From contig VZRN01004246.1 of the NCBI GenBank assembly GCA_013397935.1, positions 200,006-264,005 of the forward strand: a stretch of 64,000 nucleotides of DNA, given 5' to 3'. The notes under the pieces are model-generated. The model was given only the letters and a program-made list of their open reading frames with translations, did no database searches and was not told the DNA's origin. Positions 21,901-33,457 of the stretch are shown in pieces. The translations under genes were made by a program, and so were the position numbers. This DNA comes from Dasyornis broadbenti (taxonomy: Eukaryota; Chordata; Aves; Passeriformes; Dasyornithidae). Numbering within the stretch: position 1 is the first letter of the stretch; each line of letters starts with the position of its first letter.

Positions 21901-24900
21901 CTCGTAGCGCAGACACCGGATGCCCCAGCAGTCTGAAGCCTGGTTGATGGCATCCACGATGCTGGCATTGAGGGACTCCCGCTCCTGAGAGGCACAGAAG
22001 GGAGAGCAGAGAAGAGGGGCTTAGCACAAGAGAAGAGTCAGGAGGCAAACAAACAGACCCCTCACAGGTCAGGGTCTGCCAGAAAAACACATCTCCATCT
22101 TCCGTCAGGGTCAGGCACTTCCCACAGCTCTTGAAGGGGTCACCATCTTGTAGGGAGCGCAGTACCGCACATAGAAGCTGCTGGGATACAACCATCTTGC
22201 ACAGATCTGGATAGAACAGAATGCCAGCAACTCCAGTGTCTTCCCAGCAAATGAAGCATGAGGATTACTGTACCCCATGACCCACTTCAGGGACATTCAT
22301 CACTGGAACTGAGCAAAGAGTCACTGACTCAAGAGAAGCATGGCTGGACCAGCTGGGTCTGGGCACATGCCACCGACCACACCTTCCAAATAACCCAGGG
22401 CAGGGCAAAAAATAGCTCTTGTTAAAAAAAAAAACAAAACAAGACCCATCTCCAAGGATTCACCAATAGGTCAACAGAAACAGAAGCCACAATCCCTCTA
22501 AGCAAAGGGCATTTTGCTGTCAAGCACATCATCCTGGCCATGCAGGCTGTCCTGGTGTTTTGAGATACACTTGCAGCTTCATGATCCACTTCCCTCAGCT
22601 CACCCGAAAGACTCTGTCCAGGGAGAGTTTGCCAAGTTCAGATCTCATGGTGGTCTGGGCAAGTTGGGTCACTGCGTATTCAGGATCTTCCACCCCATAG
22701 CTGGCCTGTAGAGCAGAAGCACAAAACAGAGTGGATAGGGGTGCCAAGAGGGACGCTGAACAAGGCAGGAGGGACAAACAGAGCACTCAGGCAAGAAACC
22801 TGTCTGACACCTCTGCAGAAAATGTGGAGTCTGGAGCCTTCAGAGGGGTCAGGGTGCCCAGCCCACCTGCTGGACAGGGCACAGAGGCCTGAGCACACAT
22901 TTTGGGGAGCAGGGAGTGGACAGAGCCAGGAGAAAGGTGCCCAAGGGGCAGGGATGGTACCTTGTAGGGGTCCATAACCCGCAGGTAGAGTACACCATCG
23001 ATCTGCAGAGTGACGTTATCTGTCGGGATAGAAAAACAGGCCCTGTTTACTGAAGTAGCAAAAACAAAACATGAAAACCCCCTCTTCCCCAGCACAGCTG
23101 GGCAGGGTTGTCCCTTTCCATCCTGGCATAGCAGCATGGCACAAAAGAAGATTGGCTGAAATAGATCTCTGTATCTAAAGGCTTTGTAAAAATGACCCTA
23201 CGTTCCCTAGAAAATATTGTGATATGTTAATACACAACAGGTCTTGATATTCCAGACAGAAGCATTTCACATTGTTGCTCTTGTAAATAAAGATTTAAGG
23301 AGCAAAAAGCCAAAACAAACCACTTCAAACAAGAAATGTAACAGAGCTGTCCATTAACATTACATCCATTAACCTGTTCTAAAATGTTATTTACAGAAAC
23401 AGGAATATCTCTTGTGGTTCAGTAAAGGAAAGTACATGAAAAATGTATTTCTGGCGGGGTGCATTCAACTCAGCAGGAAGGGGCAGCTGCAGCCCAAAGA
23501 GAGCTAGTAGCACCTCCTGGGGCACTCCACTCACAGCACCAGCCTTCCAGCACCTAAAGAGAGCTGGAGAGGAACTCTTCACACAGGCATGGAGGGACAG
23601 GACAAGGGGGAATGACCTTAAGCTGATAGAGGGCAGGTTTAGATTAGACAATAGGAATAAATTCTATTATTCCACTCTGTGAGGGTGATGAGGCCCTGGC
23701 ACAGGTTGCCCAGAGAAGCTGTGGATGCCCCATCCCTGGAAGTGTTCAAGGCCAGGCTGGATGGGGCTTTGAGCAACCTGGCACAGTAGAAGGTGTCCCT
23801 GCCCATAGCATGGGGTTGGAATGAAATGAACTTTAAGGTCCTTTCTAACGCAAACCATTCAGTGATCTTGTGATTTTATGGCCAAGCCTGGGTACCAAGG
23901 GACAGGGCTGAGTGCAGGAGCTTGGGACAATTCCACTCATCCCCACACTGTCCCTTGCTCACTCCAAATGCAGTAGAAGGAAAGGGGCAGGACACAGAAG
24001 CTATTCCTCACCCAGTGTGACTGCTGATTGCTCTGGCACATTAATAACGATTTCTTTGAGACTCTGGACATAACGAATCCGATCCAGGAGAGGGATGAGG
24101 AAGTTCAAACCCTGGGAAAAAAGCAGGATTAGAAGGCTGACAGTCAGACTAGAAAGTGTTGTGCAAAAGAAGTCCACACCACACTGCAAACACATTTTCA
24201 CACAGGCAATTTCAATTACTCAGTGTTTAACACTTCACCAAGAAAAATTAGTCCACAGGCAGCCAAAAGGATTTCAGCCTGAGAAACTAAGCCCACCACC
24301 CCTAGAATCCTTGTGCAAAGGACGCGCCTCGCTACAGCTTTAGGAACCTGCTGAATCCAGAAGGGGAGAAAAGCTGCTCCTTACAGGCTCGAGGATTCGG
24401 TGGAACTTGCCCATCCTCTCCACCACCCAGGCCTCCTGCTGTGGCACAAAGAGCACCCCGATGTTCACGGGCAGCCCGGAGTTCCAGCGGCATGGAGCTG
24501 GGGCCAGCTGTGCCGCACGCTTCAGCTGCTGGGAGTGCTGTGGGAATCAGGCGGAGCAGGGTTGAGGCCAGTTGCTGGCACCTCAGAGCCCAGCCCCACA
24601 CCTGTTACTGCATCTGGGCTCACAACCAGGAGATCAGGGCAGCAAACAAGCCCGTGCTGTAAGGGGACAAGGAGAGTTCCCACAGGGATGAGGCCTGGGC
24701 CCCAGGGACAGTGTTCTCCACTGGTGCATGGGGGCCCACTCCCATACCAGAGCTTTCTGCACATCTCTGCTCCTCTCACATCCACTCTGGAGCAGAGAAT
24801 AAAACCTTCCTGCCACTGTAAGGGCAACGAAGGTGTGTGCATGTGAGTATCCTCTGCCCCTACAGGGGCTGAACACAGCCCCTATAACCTGGTCAGGCCC

Positions 24901-26175
24901 ACTGCCCCCCAGCCCTCTCCCTCGCCTCAGTCCCAGGCCACCCCCTTTCAATAACCTGCCCCTCCCCAGCTCTGGCTGCCTCATGGGCTTCCCACAAACA
25001 CTTGTTTTCATCCCCCCACTCTCCTTCCAACAGATCCTCACTCACACAGCTCCCCTCAACCTCTCTACACCTCCACAGCCCCACATATCCACTTCTCCTA
25101 CAAAAACCCAGCCCCATCTCACCGCACCCCATACTCAGTCACCCTCCACTGCTCTGTCCCATACCAATTAGTCCACAGCCTCCTCTGCAACATCCCCCAT
25201 ATCCCAAACCCTGCCCAGCTCCCCACCACNNNNNNNNNNNNNNNNNNNNNNNNNNNNNNNNNNNNNNNNNNNNNNNNNNNNNNNNNNNNNNNNNNNNNNN
25301 NNNNNNNNNNNNNNNNNNNNNNNNNNNNNNNNNNNNNNNNNNNNNNNNNNNNNNNNNNNNNNNNNNNNNNNNNNNNNNNNNNNNNNNNNNNNNNNNNNNN
25401 NNNNNNNNNNNNNNNNNNNNNNNNNNNNNNNNNNNNNNNNNNNNNNNNNNNNNNNNNNNNNNNNNNNNNNNNNNNNNNNNNNNNNNNNNNNNNNNNNNNN
25501 NNNNNNNNNNNNNNNNNNNNNNNNNNNNNNNNNNNNNNNNNNNNNNNNNNNNNNNNNNNNNNNNNNNNNNNNNNNNNNNNNNNNNNNNNNNNNNNNNNNN
25601 NNNNNNNNNNNNNNNNNNNNNNNNNNNNNNNNNNNNNNNNNNNNNNNNNNNNNNNNNNNNNNNNNNNNNNNNNNNNNNNNNNNNNNNNNNNNNNNNNNNN
25701 NNNNNNNNNNNNNNNNNNNNNNNNNNNNNNNNNNNNNNNNNNNNNNNNNNNNNNNNNNNNNNNNNNNNNNNNNNNNNNNNNNNNNNNNNNNNNNNNNNNN
25801 NNNNNNNNNNNNNNNNNNNNNNNNNNNNNNNNNNNNNNNNNNNNNNNNNNNNNNNNNNNNNNNNNNNNNNNNNNNNNNNNNNNNNNNNNNNNNNNNNNNN
25901 NNNNNNNNNNNNNNNNNNNNNNNNNNNNNNNNNNNNNNNNNNNNNNNNNNNNNNNNNNNNNNNNNNNNNNNNNNNNNNNNNNNNNNNNNNNNNNNNNNNN
26001 NNNNNNNNNNNNNNNNNNNNNNNNNNNNNNNNNNNNNNNNNNNNNNNNNNNNNNNNNNNNNNNNNNNNNNNNNNNNNNNNNNNNNNNNNNNNNNNNNNNN
26101 NNCCACCCACCCCATTATCCAAACCTGCAGCAGCCCGAGGCCAGGCCGGGCCCGGATCCCCGCCCGCGACAGCAT
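18993..26175 (-). CDS. STOML2: STOML2 (SLP-2), mitochondrial stomatin-like protein 2 (complete, 10 exons)
   Basis: STOML2 is an SPFH/prohibitin-family protein of the mitochondrial inner membrane that binds cardiolipin and prohibitins and organises respiratory-chain and protease complexes. Coding exons, 5' to 3': 26125-26175, 24385-24537, 24012-24111, 22961-23019, 22604-22705, 21850-21984, 20570-20714, 20179-20258, 19827-19955, 18993-19124. Phases close throughout, giving 361 aa (human about 356). Residues 1-35 are Arg-rich without acidic residues, fitting a matrix-targeting presequence. The SPFH domain spans about 40-200 (for example VLFVPQQEAWVVERMG and CLRYEIKDIHVPPRVKESMQ). Residues 200-290 are charged and Ala/Glu-rich, fitting a coiled coil. 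The C-terminal tail after about residue 330 diverges most from human. Intron 1 contains the assembly gap. CR1 copies lie in introns 9 (19215-19812), 6 (21255-21785) and 3 (23540-23880). Confidence 0.97.
19215..19812 (-). mobile_element. CR1 LINE 3' fragment (about 600 bp) in STOML2 intron 9
   Basis: On the minus strand the copy begins with 'gtgtcctgggctgcatccag', continues 'gtgagacccacctggagcac', 'ggctaagagagttgggatcc', 'tagcaccttccagtacctaa' and ends 'gaggtcccttccaacccaag'. It is in the same orientation as STOML2 and fills nearly the whole intron, its 5'-truncated end being about 15 bases from the exon 9 donor. Confidence 0.93.
21255..21785 (+). mobile_element. CR1 LINE 3' fragment in STOML2 intron 6
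   Basis: Plus-strand CR1 features in order: 'ctggtgaggccacacctcaa', 'ggtgctggagcatccaggg', 'cttaggagagctcgggttg', 'aagtttaggttggacattgg' and 'gggcttgatgatctgaggtc'. It is antisense to STOML2 and lies about 65 bases from exon 6. Confidence 0.92.
23540..23880 (+). mobile_element. CR1 LINE 3' fragment in STOML2 intron 3
   Basis: Plus-strand CR1 3' region: 'gggcaggtttagattagac', 'ccctggcacaggttgcccag', 'catccctggaagtgttcaag', 'ggggttggaatgaaatgaac' and the terminal 'cagtgatcttgtgatttt'. Confidence 0.92.
25230..26102. other. assembly gap (873 N)
   Basis: A run of N fills most of STOML2 intron 1, between coding exons 1 and 2. The left flank (about 24890-25229) is strongly pyrimidine-rich on the plus strand. 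The right flank is the GC-rich STOML2 promoter. Both are typical sites of assembly drop-out. No coding sequence need be missing, because exons 1 and 2 are intact and join in phase. Any ORF crossing the N run is meaningless. Confidence 0.99.
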
Positions 26176-26385
26176 CGCCCCCTCCGCCCGCCCCGCTCGG
26201 CGCCGCCGCCGCTCCGCGCCGCCGGAAGGCCCCTGCAGCCGCACCGCTTCCGGGTGCGCAGCCCGGATCGGTCCCTCCGGCTCCTCTGGACGCGGCCCCC
26301 GGTTCCGGCCCCACCCGCTGTTCCTCGCGCTTGCGGTTCTGCACCGTCTCCCTCGGGAGCGGCAGCACCAGGCTCATTCTGGAGC
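26176..26385 (-). promoter_or_regulatory. STOML2 CpG-rich promoter with paired ETS/GABP-type motifs
   Basis: The region upstream of the STOML2 start codon is GC- and CpG-rich and TATA-less. It contains two CCGGAAG cores in opposite orientations: minus strand at about 26246-26252 and plus strand at about 26222-26228. GABP (NRF-2) sites of this kind are common in promoters of nuclear genes for mitochondrial proteins, which fits the product. Confidence 0.6.
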
Positions 26386-26397
26386 TCCAAACGGACG

Positions 26398-26403
26398 TTT
26401 ATT
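26398..26403 (-). terminator. ATOSB poly(A) signal AATAAA
   Basis: Minus-strand AATAAA ('atttaataaacgtcc' context), the only clear hexamer between the ATOSB stop codon and the STOML2 promoter. Cleavage would fall near 26380, inside the STOML2 promoter CpG region. Confidence 0.6.
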
Positions 26404-28019
26404 AAATTAGAAACGAACACGAAAAGTACCGGCACGGCTTTCGCGAGCCCGCAGGGCCACAGCGAGAGGGGCAGCCCCGGTGACCTGGGGGCGAGGGGGA
26501 CTGGTGTTATGGGAGCCCCCGGGACCCGCTGCCCAGGGCGGTGGGGGGAGCCGCCCCCGGTGTTTGGGGGAGTTCAGACCCCCGGGTTGAGGGGTTCAGG
26601 GCCTCCGGTTTTGGGGGAGTAACCCCCGGTGTGAGAGGGGTTCAGGCCTCCACCCCCAGTGCTGCAGGGCCGGAGCCCTCGGCCCCCCAGGCAGGGGAGA
26701 GCAGGACTTCGCCCACAGACCCCCAGTCCTGGCCCATCCCCACACCGAGACCCTGTCGCCGGGGTCTCAGCGCCAAGGCTGGGCGTTGATGGGGTGGGCC
26801 CTGTCCCCCTCTTCCTCTGACAGAGGGGCTGAGGCTCCCCACAGCCTGGGCTGGCAGGTGGAGCCTGGCCGAGAGCCCCAGAGAGCAGAGGGGTGATACA
26901 GACAGGGATGTGCAAGCTTGTTTTACCTTCAGCCCTGCTCCTCTCTGGCCCCAGTCCTGCTCTGAAGGATCCAGCCCAGCTCCCAGAGTCTGATGTCCCC
27001 TGTTGCTTCCCTGCTTCCCAGGGACTAAGCTGGGGCTCCTACCCATCCTCCCACACCTTATCACGCTGCTGGCAGATCCCTGCCCAAAGCTGCCTCCTGC
27101 ATGGGATTCACCCCACACCTGCAGACAGTGCAAGGTTCCCTTTTTTTTGGCAATCTTCTCAGATCCACAGCACACGTGCTCTGGAGGCTCTTGCCCAGAG
27201 GGCTATCCCCATATTTCTGCACAGAGCCCCAGGTCCCCATCCACGTGACAGCTGTGTCTCTTACCTTCAGGAACCTGGCAGTGGCCACTTCCTTGACAGC
27301 CACAGGCCTCTTGGGGTCTGGCTTGCCCTAAAGGACTCAGAAGACAAGCCCAGGCCTCCCCAAGCTGCTTGGAGTTGGGCTGGCCCTGCAAACCTGGTGC
27401 CAGCAAGGCTCAGCTTGTCACAGGGCTTTTAACACAGCCCTGGTCTGGGAGCTGCACCCTGGGTGAGTAGTGGGTCACTCTCCCTTCCACGGGCTGATGT
27501 GTTCCTGTCCTCAGTCACCCTTGCAGTCCCCACAGCCCTGCCCCAACACAGGTAGCTCAGTGCAGGCAGGGCTGTGGGGAAGAACAAGCACAGCACCTCT
27601 GATCCTCTGCGCAAACCTCCTCTGTGCTCCCAGCAACAATAAATACTAATAAATACGAACTCTTCCACACTTTCTGCTCCCAGACCCGGGACCAGTGTGG
27701 GTGGTCTTACCCACAGCCCCAGTCCAACTCTTCACTCCCCACCCACCCACCTCAGCCACAGCCCAGTCTCCAAGCTGAGAGCAGAGCCAGCAGAAGGCTT
27801 GGGCATGTCCCTGGAGTGCCAGGGCTGCTCCTCAGCCCCTGCCCCTCTTGGTGAAGCCCCCTGGGTGATCCCAGCCCTGCTGCAGAGCATTGTGTCCGTG
27901 CTGGTCAGGAGGGTGGGTGATATCTCAAAGCAGTGCTTGGTGGCCCCTTACTCATCTCTCCCCAAAGTGCTAGGCTAGAGGCTCCCCAATGGCCCTGGGG
28001 GGACAGGGGGTGAAGGAGG
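26404..28019 (-). other. ATOSB 3' UTR (inferred)
   Basis: About 1.6 kb between the ATOSB stop codon and its poly(A) signal. No exon-like or known-family sequence was seen on either strand. The open frames here are short and chance-like. Plus-strand AATAAA hexamers at about 27638 and 27648 lie on the antisense strand and have no associated gene. Confidence 0.55.
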
Positions 28020-31000
28020 TCAGGCCCGGGGTGAGTAGCAGGGGTTCCTGGGCATCTCTGTGAAGGATTTCAGTTCATAGGGGATCCCCGAATCCACCTC
28101 AATCGACTTGCGGGAGAAAAGCAGCCGGATGTCATCATGAAGGTAGATCTTCCCCGACTTGGAGCTGTGAAACCTGCATGGAGACAGGACAGATGGACCT
28201 CAGGCTCCCAGGCAAGGGCAGGGCATCCTCAGCGTGGGTACAGCCCCCTCGACTACTTTGGCACCTGCTCAAGGTAGCCACCTTCTGGTTGCCTTCAGAG
28301 GGACAGAGACATCTGCCCTTGGGCAGGGTGGCAGCTTCAACCTCCCCAAAGGAGCAGTTGGTCCCTGCTCCTCCCTAGTCCCTCCTCCTGTCTTGCAGGC
28401 ATGGGACATGTTGGAGAGGTGCCCAGGAGTGACCTTGGGGCAGGTGCCCATCCCTCCTGGCATGCTTTACCTTAGATGCATCAGGTAGCAGAGGACCCTG
28501 CGGGGTGGGCTAGTGCCCAGTGGGTTGCTGGGGGCCACCGTGGACCCCTCATCCTCCCCCACGGGCACCAAGAAGATGCGATGGCGTAGGAAGGTCATGT
28601 TGTTGGCCGGCATGTCCTGGAAGTCATACGTCACCAAGAACATCTTCACCACAGTCTTGTTGGGGTTAAATAAGGTCTAAGGGCAGATGGATAGGGAGTG
28701 AGACTGGGAAGGATCCAGGGCAGAGCACCCTGGGAGCAGAAGGTGCTGGCCCATGGATCCAGAAAGCCCCACACCAGTCCCAGAGGGCTTAGCCTGACTG
28801 TCACAGGTCAGTCCCTTCCACCCACCTTCACACCTGCGTTCCCCTCCCATCACATTTCATTCGCACTGCACATTACACCCTTTCCTGCCAAAAACCTCAC
28901 CAACCTCTTCCTTCCCCACATCTCCCATCACCTTGTCTCCCTGACAGCACCCCAGGTACCCTATGCTCCCCTCTGCTGTCCTGTCTCGGTGGCCACGTAC
29001 CCCTCTGCACAAGCTTTCCAGCTGCTGCCTTGCCTAACAACATAATGGAACATACCCACCCCAACGGGTCAACCAGAGCACACCCAGCCCCATCTCCACA
29101 GAGCTACTGCAGGCCAGGGAATGACTCACCACTTGGATGGTTCCAGCTTTGGGGACACTGTAACCCTTCTTTCCCAAGGCCTCCAAGTCAATCACTCCCT
29201 GAAGCAAAATAAATAGCATGTGAGAGAGGGAGAGAGCTGAGGGAGAGCCCAGATGGGAACCAGCATGGGCCTGAGACTCCCTCACTGGGAACACCTGGCA
29301 CGAGTCAATAAGAAGACCCCCAGCTCAGTCCCCCTCCAAACCAGGAGCAGCAACAGAGAGGTGGTGACAAGAGAGGTGATGACAATGACAACCATGAGGC
29401 AGCTGGGCCTTTGTATGTTCCCTCTTCTTTCCCATTTTGCTTTTTAGGTTAAAGACTGCTCCTGGCACAGCCAGCCATCTCCACAAGCAGGTGGGTGCTT
29501 GAGCCACACTCTATAGCGAGGGGCTGCCCCAGGGTGCCAGGGTACAGCCCCCCTCACCTCCCCCACATCCATGTACCAGGAAAGGCGAGGGTGCACTGTG
29601 TTCAGAGATGTCAAAGTAGGTGACGTTGACAGGCAGGGTGACATGCTGGGGACAGTAGGAGCCACTGGCACCGATCTCTGCCGTGAAACCCTCGATCCTC
29701 CCTGATGGTGCGAAGCGCCCTTTCAGGATGGACTCCTGAGAGGGGAGGAAAGCGTTAGGGAACCTCAAACACCAGTCTTACCCCCTCCCTCAATGCTCCA
29801 GGTGAAGTCATCCCCCTCTTCACTGCACCCAAGTGAAGTTGCCCTCATGTGCCCAGAGACCTCACTCTGAGACAGACCCACCCTGAACTAGTGGGATAAC
29901 ACCAGCCATCTTGCAGGGAGAAGCAGCAAGAGTGCCTTGGCTCAGCCTCACAGCAGCCATCTCAGCAGGTTCCACAGTCTTGGTGCCTCACTCAAGGATC
30001 TCCTGGCTGAGCCATGCTGCTGGTGGGTGGTGGCTGTGTGGCCACTGCACGCCAGGCCTTTTGGGGACAATCAACCCAATCCCACACCAGGGCTCCCATC
30101 AGGTTCAGCCTCTCACACCCACTGCCAGCCCAGTGTGGAGCCCCCAGAACCCACGTACCACTGGCAGGTGGGCACCATTACCTCAAAGTTGCCCAGCAGA
30201 GCATGGCTGACAGTGGTGGTGGCCCAGGGTGCAGTGGGGGACCTGGTGCCCCTCCGGAGACTGGTCCGGAGATATCGCCTTGGAGTGAGGAGAGAAGATT
30301 GGTGTTGGACTGAAGAGTACACAGCCCTGGGTTGTTCATGTCCCTGGGAATGTGGATCCCTCTCCAGGTGCCCCATACCTTTGCTGGAGGTTGAACCCAC
30401 CCCAAGGGAAGAAGAAATGCCCCACAGCCTGTGGTCCTGTGGAGGTGAGATGCCTAGGCCAGGGCAGGGAAGAGGATTCGACCCAACCTGAACCTCCCAT
30501 GGAACTGCAGAGTGCTGGGGTGGGCAGGCACCCTGAGCCCCCCTGCCCATCCCACAGGGCTGCCAGGACACTCACGATTTGAGGCGCAGTCCACTCTTCA
30601 GCCTCCTCCCGACCACAGTGCAATCTGCAGAGCTCTGTAGGGGACACGAAATGGAGAACCATGTTAGGGCAGCAACCAGGGCCCGTGCACTCCTGGGAGA
30701 TGCCATTGCCCCTTGCCCTGCCCCACATTCCCATTAGGGTCCCAGCACATGGAACAGGCTCCTGTCCATGTGTAGCCATCAGTGACTTCTGCAGGGGTGG
30801 CCAGCAGGGCAGCATGAGGACTGGGATGTCTTGTGGGGACCTAGGCCTGCCCAAACCCCAAAGTGGCTCAGCTGGGAATGAGGGTGTTGGTACCCCAGAG
30901 TTCAGCACACTATTCCTGCTTTACAAAGCAGGTCCCAGGAGCAGCCCCAGCAATAAGACACTCCTAGACAGAGCCACGCAATGACACCCCCTTGCAGCTC

Positions 31001-33298
31001 CCAGGGGCTGGTGACACCTACAAGGAAGCTCCCCGACCAGCCTGGGAAGAGTTCTGTCCCCTGGTGATTCATGCAAAGTCCTCAGCAGTGCCACTGAGCA
31101 GAGGGGTGCGTTGCCCACCCTTGCCCACAGCTAGGATCCTACAGCTGTGGGGTGGGGGGTTAAAGCCACAGCCACACTGCAGCCTCCTTTTAAAGATGTC
31201 CCCTTTTCAGGGGTTTTCCCTTCTGGAAGCCACACAAAGAGCAGCACAACACAAAGGGATGATGGAGCTGGCTGGCATGACCAGGCGGGAAAACCCAGGG
31301 AAGCTGCTGGAGGGCTTCACTCTGCAAGGACAGTGCTAGGGGCAGCTGGGCTGGGGGACGGTCATGAAAAAGGCAGGCAGGGATGGAGCTGTGCCTCTGG
31401 GATGGTGTGTCTCAGCTCCAAGCAGCAAGAAGTCAGCGTAACTCTGACATGAGTTCCTGTGGGTCCCTGCACCATGGGATACCCCAGAGAAAAAGAATAG
31501 TGTGCCAGGTCTGGCCTGAGCCTGCTGCAGCCTCAGCTGGCAGGACAGGGTGAGGACAGGGAGCTGGTCAAAAAGGCAGGGTAAGAGGAGGAATCGCAGG
31601 CAGCTCCTGAGCTGCCAGTGTGGTTGCAAACCACAGGGGTCTGCCCCTGTGGCACCCTGGAGACGTGCCACAGGCACCTCAAAATGGCAGAAAAGCCTGT
31701 GGCAGCTCTGCACACAGCACTGGGCTCCTCAGGCAAAGCATGTCCAGTCCCACTGCCTGCCACTAACCAGATCCTTGCTCGAATGGGCATCATGGCCAGG
31801 AGTTCAAGCCCTCCCATACATCTGCCTTCCTCCTCATCAGGCAGGCAGAGGCCAGCCACTCTTCCCAAGCTTAACACAAAGCCATCAGATACCAAATGTG
31901 GTCCATGACACGTGTCGAGCTCTCACTGCCATGGGAAGATTGTCTCCTGTCCAAGAAAAGCTCTCCAGGAGTAAAAGCTGGTCGCAGAGGATCCAGTGAC
32001 TACAAGAGGCCAAGAGCTGTTAAAACAGACCATGTGTCTGAAGGGCTGTCAGCTACTGCCTTGCTCACACCAGTGCTGCAGCTCAGTGATAGGACAGGGC
32101 ATGGTGCCATAGCGGACTACACTGCCCACAAGGACAGTCCTGGGCTCTGGGCATCCCCAGCCACTCCCTGCCTTCCCCCGTGAGTAATGCTCACCTTGGC
32201 TGCAGGAAGCAGGTGATTCCAGAACGGAGCTCCCTTAGCATCAGTGCTGCGGCAGGCTGTGGGTACAGGATGGCATGGCAGGACCCTCTTCTTCCTTGCT
32301 GGTGGGGACAGACTCTCATCCTCAGAGCAGGAGTCAGCCATAACCTCGCCAGCGGGCAGCAACTTTCTTTTGGCTGGGCAAGTGCTGCTGAGCTGGCTGC
32401 TCCCACAGGGTGTCATCTCCTGAGAGCTCAGGTTGCTGGGCTCAGGGCTGAGTACTGTCTGCGAAGCTGGGGGCTCCCTGCATCCATTGGCCACCACTGG
32501 CCCTTCCGCTTCTCCGCTAGCCCTGCTGGTGTGAGCTGGGCTGCTCCCTGGCTTCTCTCTCTTCCCACCAGAGTCCAACTGGGTTGTTTGTGCAATACTG
32601 TGCAATTCAAGATGAAGTACATTGTGGCCACTTGCTGGCTCCCCATTCTCTCCATAGTCTATGGGCTGATCCCCTGATGAGACAGGGCTACTGTCTCTCA
32701 TGTGCAAAGTACTGCAAGCAATGTGCCGGGGCCAGGAGGAGGCAAAGGAGGAGGAGGAGGAGGAAGAAGAAGAAGAGGAGGAGGAGACATCCTGCAACTT
32801 GTCCTCTCTGCTGGCCTTGGGGCTGTGGCTAGGGCTGCCCTCACAGCGGTGCTCCACCACCCGCAGCCCACTGTGGGAGAAGTGCTGGGCAGAGCCACAC
32901 AGGGAGAGCTCTTCCACCAGCAGACCATCCTCAAAGGTCTCATCATCATCCAGAGAAGGCTGCCCAGGGCCCCCATCCACCCCCCTGTCACCCCAGTGAG
33001 TTCGTTTGGGATCTCGCCCCCCCTCCGGAGTTCGCTGCTCAGGGTATCCCCTCTTGACAGCTGGCCGGGTGCCTGCCCGCTGCTCCGTGCTCTCAGAGGA
33101 GCTGGAGAGATGGGAGAAGATGGACACCTGGTAAACCTTCTGGCGCTTGATCTCTGTCTCGTTGTAGCCCATGAGGATGCTGCGGTGGGTGCAGCACTGC
33201 GAGGAAGGCTCCAAAGGTGTCTCCCCGCTGGGTCGGGACAGGCTGGGGTCTGTGCTGCGCTCCGGGGGCAGAGATGTCTCTGTGTGGATGTGCCGCAT
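28020..33298 (-). CDS. ATOSB: ATOSB (FAM214B), atos homolog B (complete, 7 coding exons)
   Basis: ATOSB is the vertebrate paralogue of Drosophila Atossa, a nuclear protein thought to regulate transcription; its biochemistry is little known. Coding exons, 5' to 3': 32195-33298, 30576-30634, 30182-30278, 29577-29735, 29130-29198, 28471-28676, 28020-28173. Phases close, giving 615 aa (human about 538, so the N-terminal half is longer here). The first exon (residues 1-368) is Ser/Pro-rich and probably disordered. It has MGYNETEIKRQKVYQVSIFS near residue 43, a Ser run at about 171-184, an acidic CSEDES patch and ARKKR, a possible nuclear signal. The conserved C-terminal block starts at LLGNFE (415-420). 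It includes GFTAEIGASGSYCPQHVTLP (DUF4210 family), then the chromosome-segregation-like domain with NPNKTVVKMFLVTYD and DDIRLLFSRKSIEVDSG. The start is fixed by an in-frame TGA just upstream and by similarity of the first residues to human. Confidence 0.96.
32746..32786. repeat. GAG/GAA trinucleotide repeat coding a poly-Ser run in ATOSB
   Basis: The plus strand is an interrupted (GAG)n(GAA)n(GAG)n tract; on the coding strand it is TCC/TCT, a run of about 14 serines near residues 171-184. It is likely length-polymorphic. Confidence 0.95.
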
Positions 33299-33457
33299 GG
33301 AGCCTCACTTGCCAGGACTCCACGCGGAGCCCATGCAGCAGCAGGAGGGGGACTGTAAAGTGCCACAGGTGCAAGGGCAGGGGGTAGAAGCTGGATCCCC
33401 TCTCACTCAGGATCTCTGTGTGAGCCCTCTACTATGAGGTGCTCTGCAGCACAGCAT
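33299..33457 (-). other. ATOSB 5' UTR part of the first coding exon, with a short uORF
   Basis: A strong acceptor (CTCTTTTTTTTACAG) ends at 33458, so the start-codon exon begins at 33457 and carries 159 nt of 5' UTR. Its very first bases are ATG, opening a 16-codon uORF that stops before the main start. A second upstream ATG at about 33372-33374 opens a longer frame overlapping the ATOSB start, so translation could be regulated by upstream ORFs. Confidence 0.65.

Noticed and set aside
25002..26405. Long ORFs of about 360-470 codons across 25.0-26.4 kb on both strands
   Set aside because: They exist only because the N gap is read as open; not real.
32702..33358. 218-codon plus-strand ORF with Gly/Arg repeats
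   Set aside because: Antisense reading of the ATOSB first coding exon and its trinucleotide repeat.
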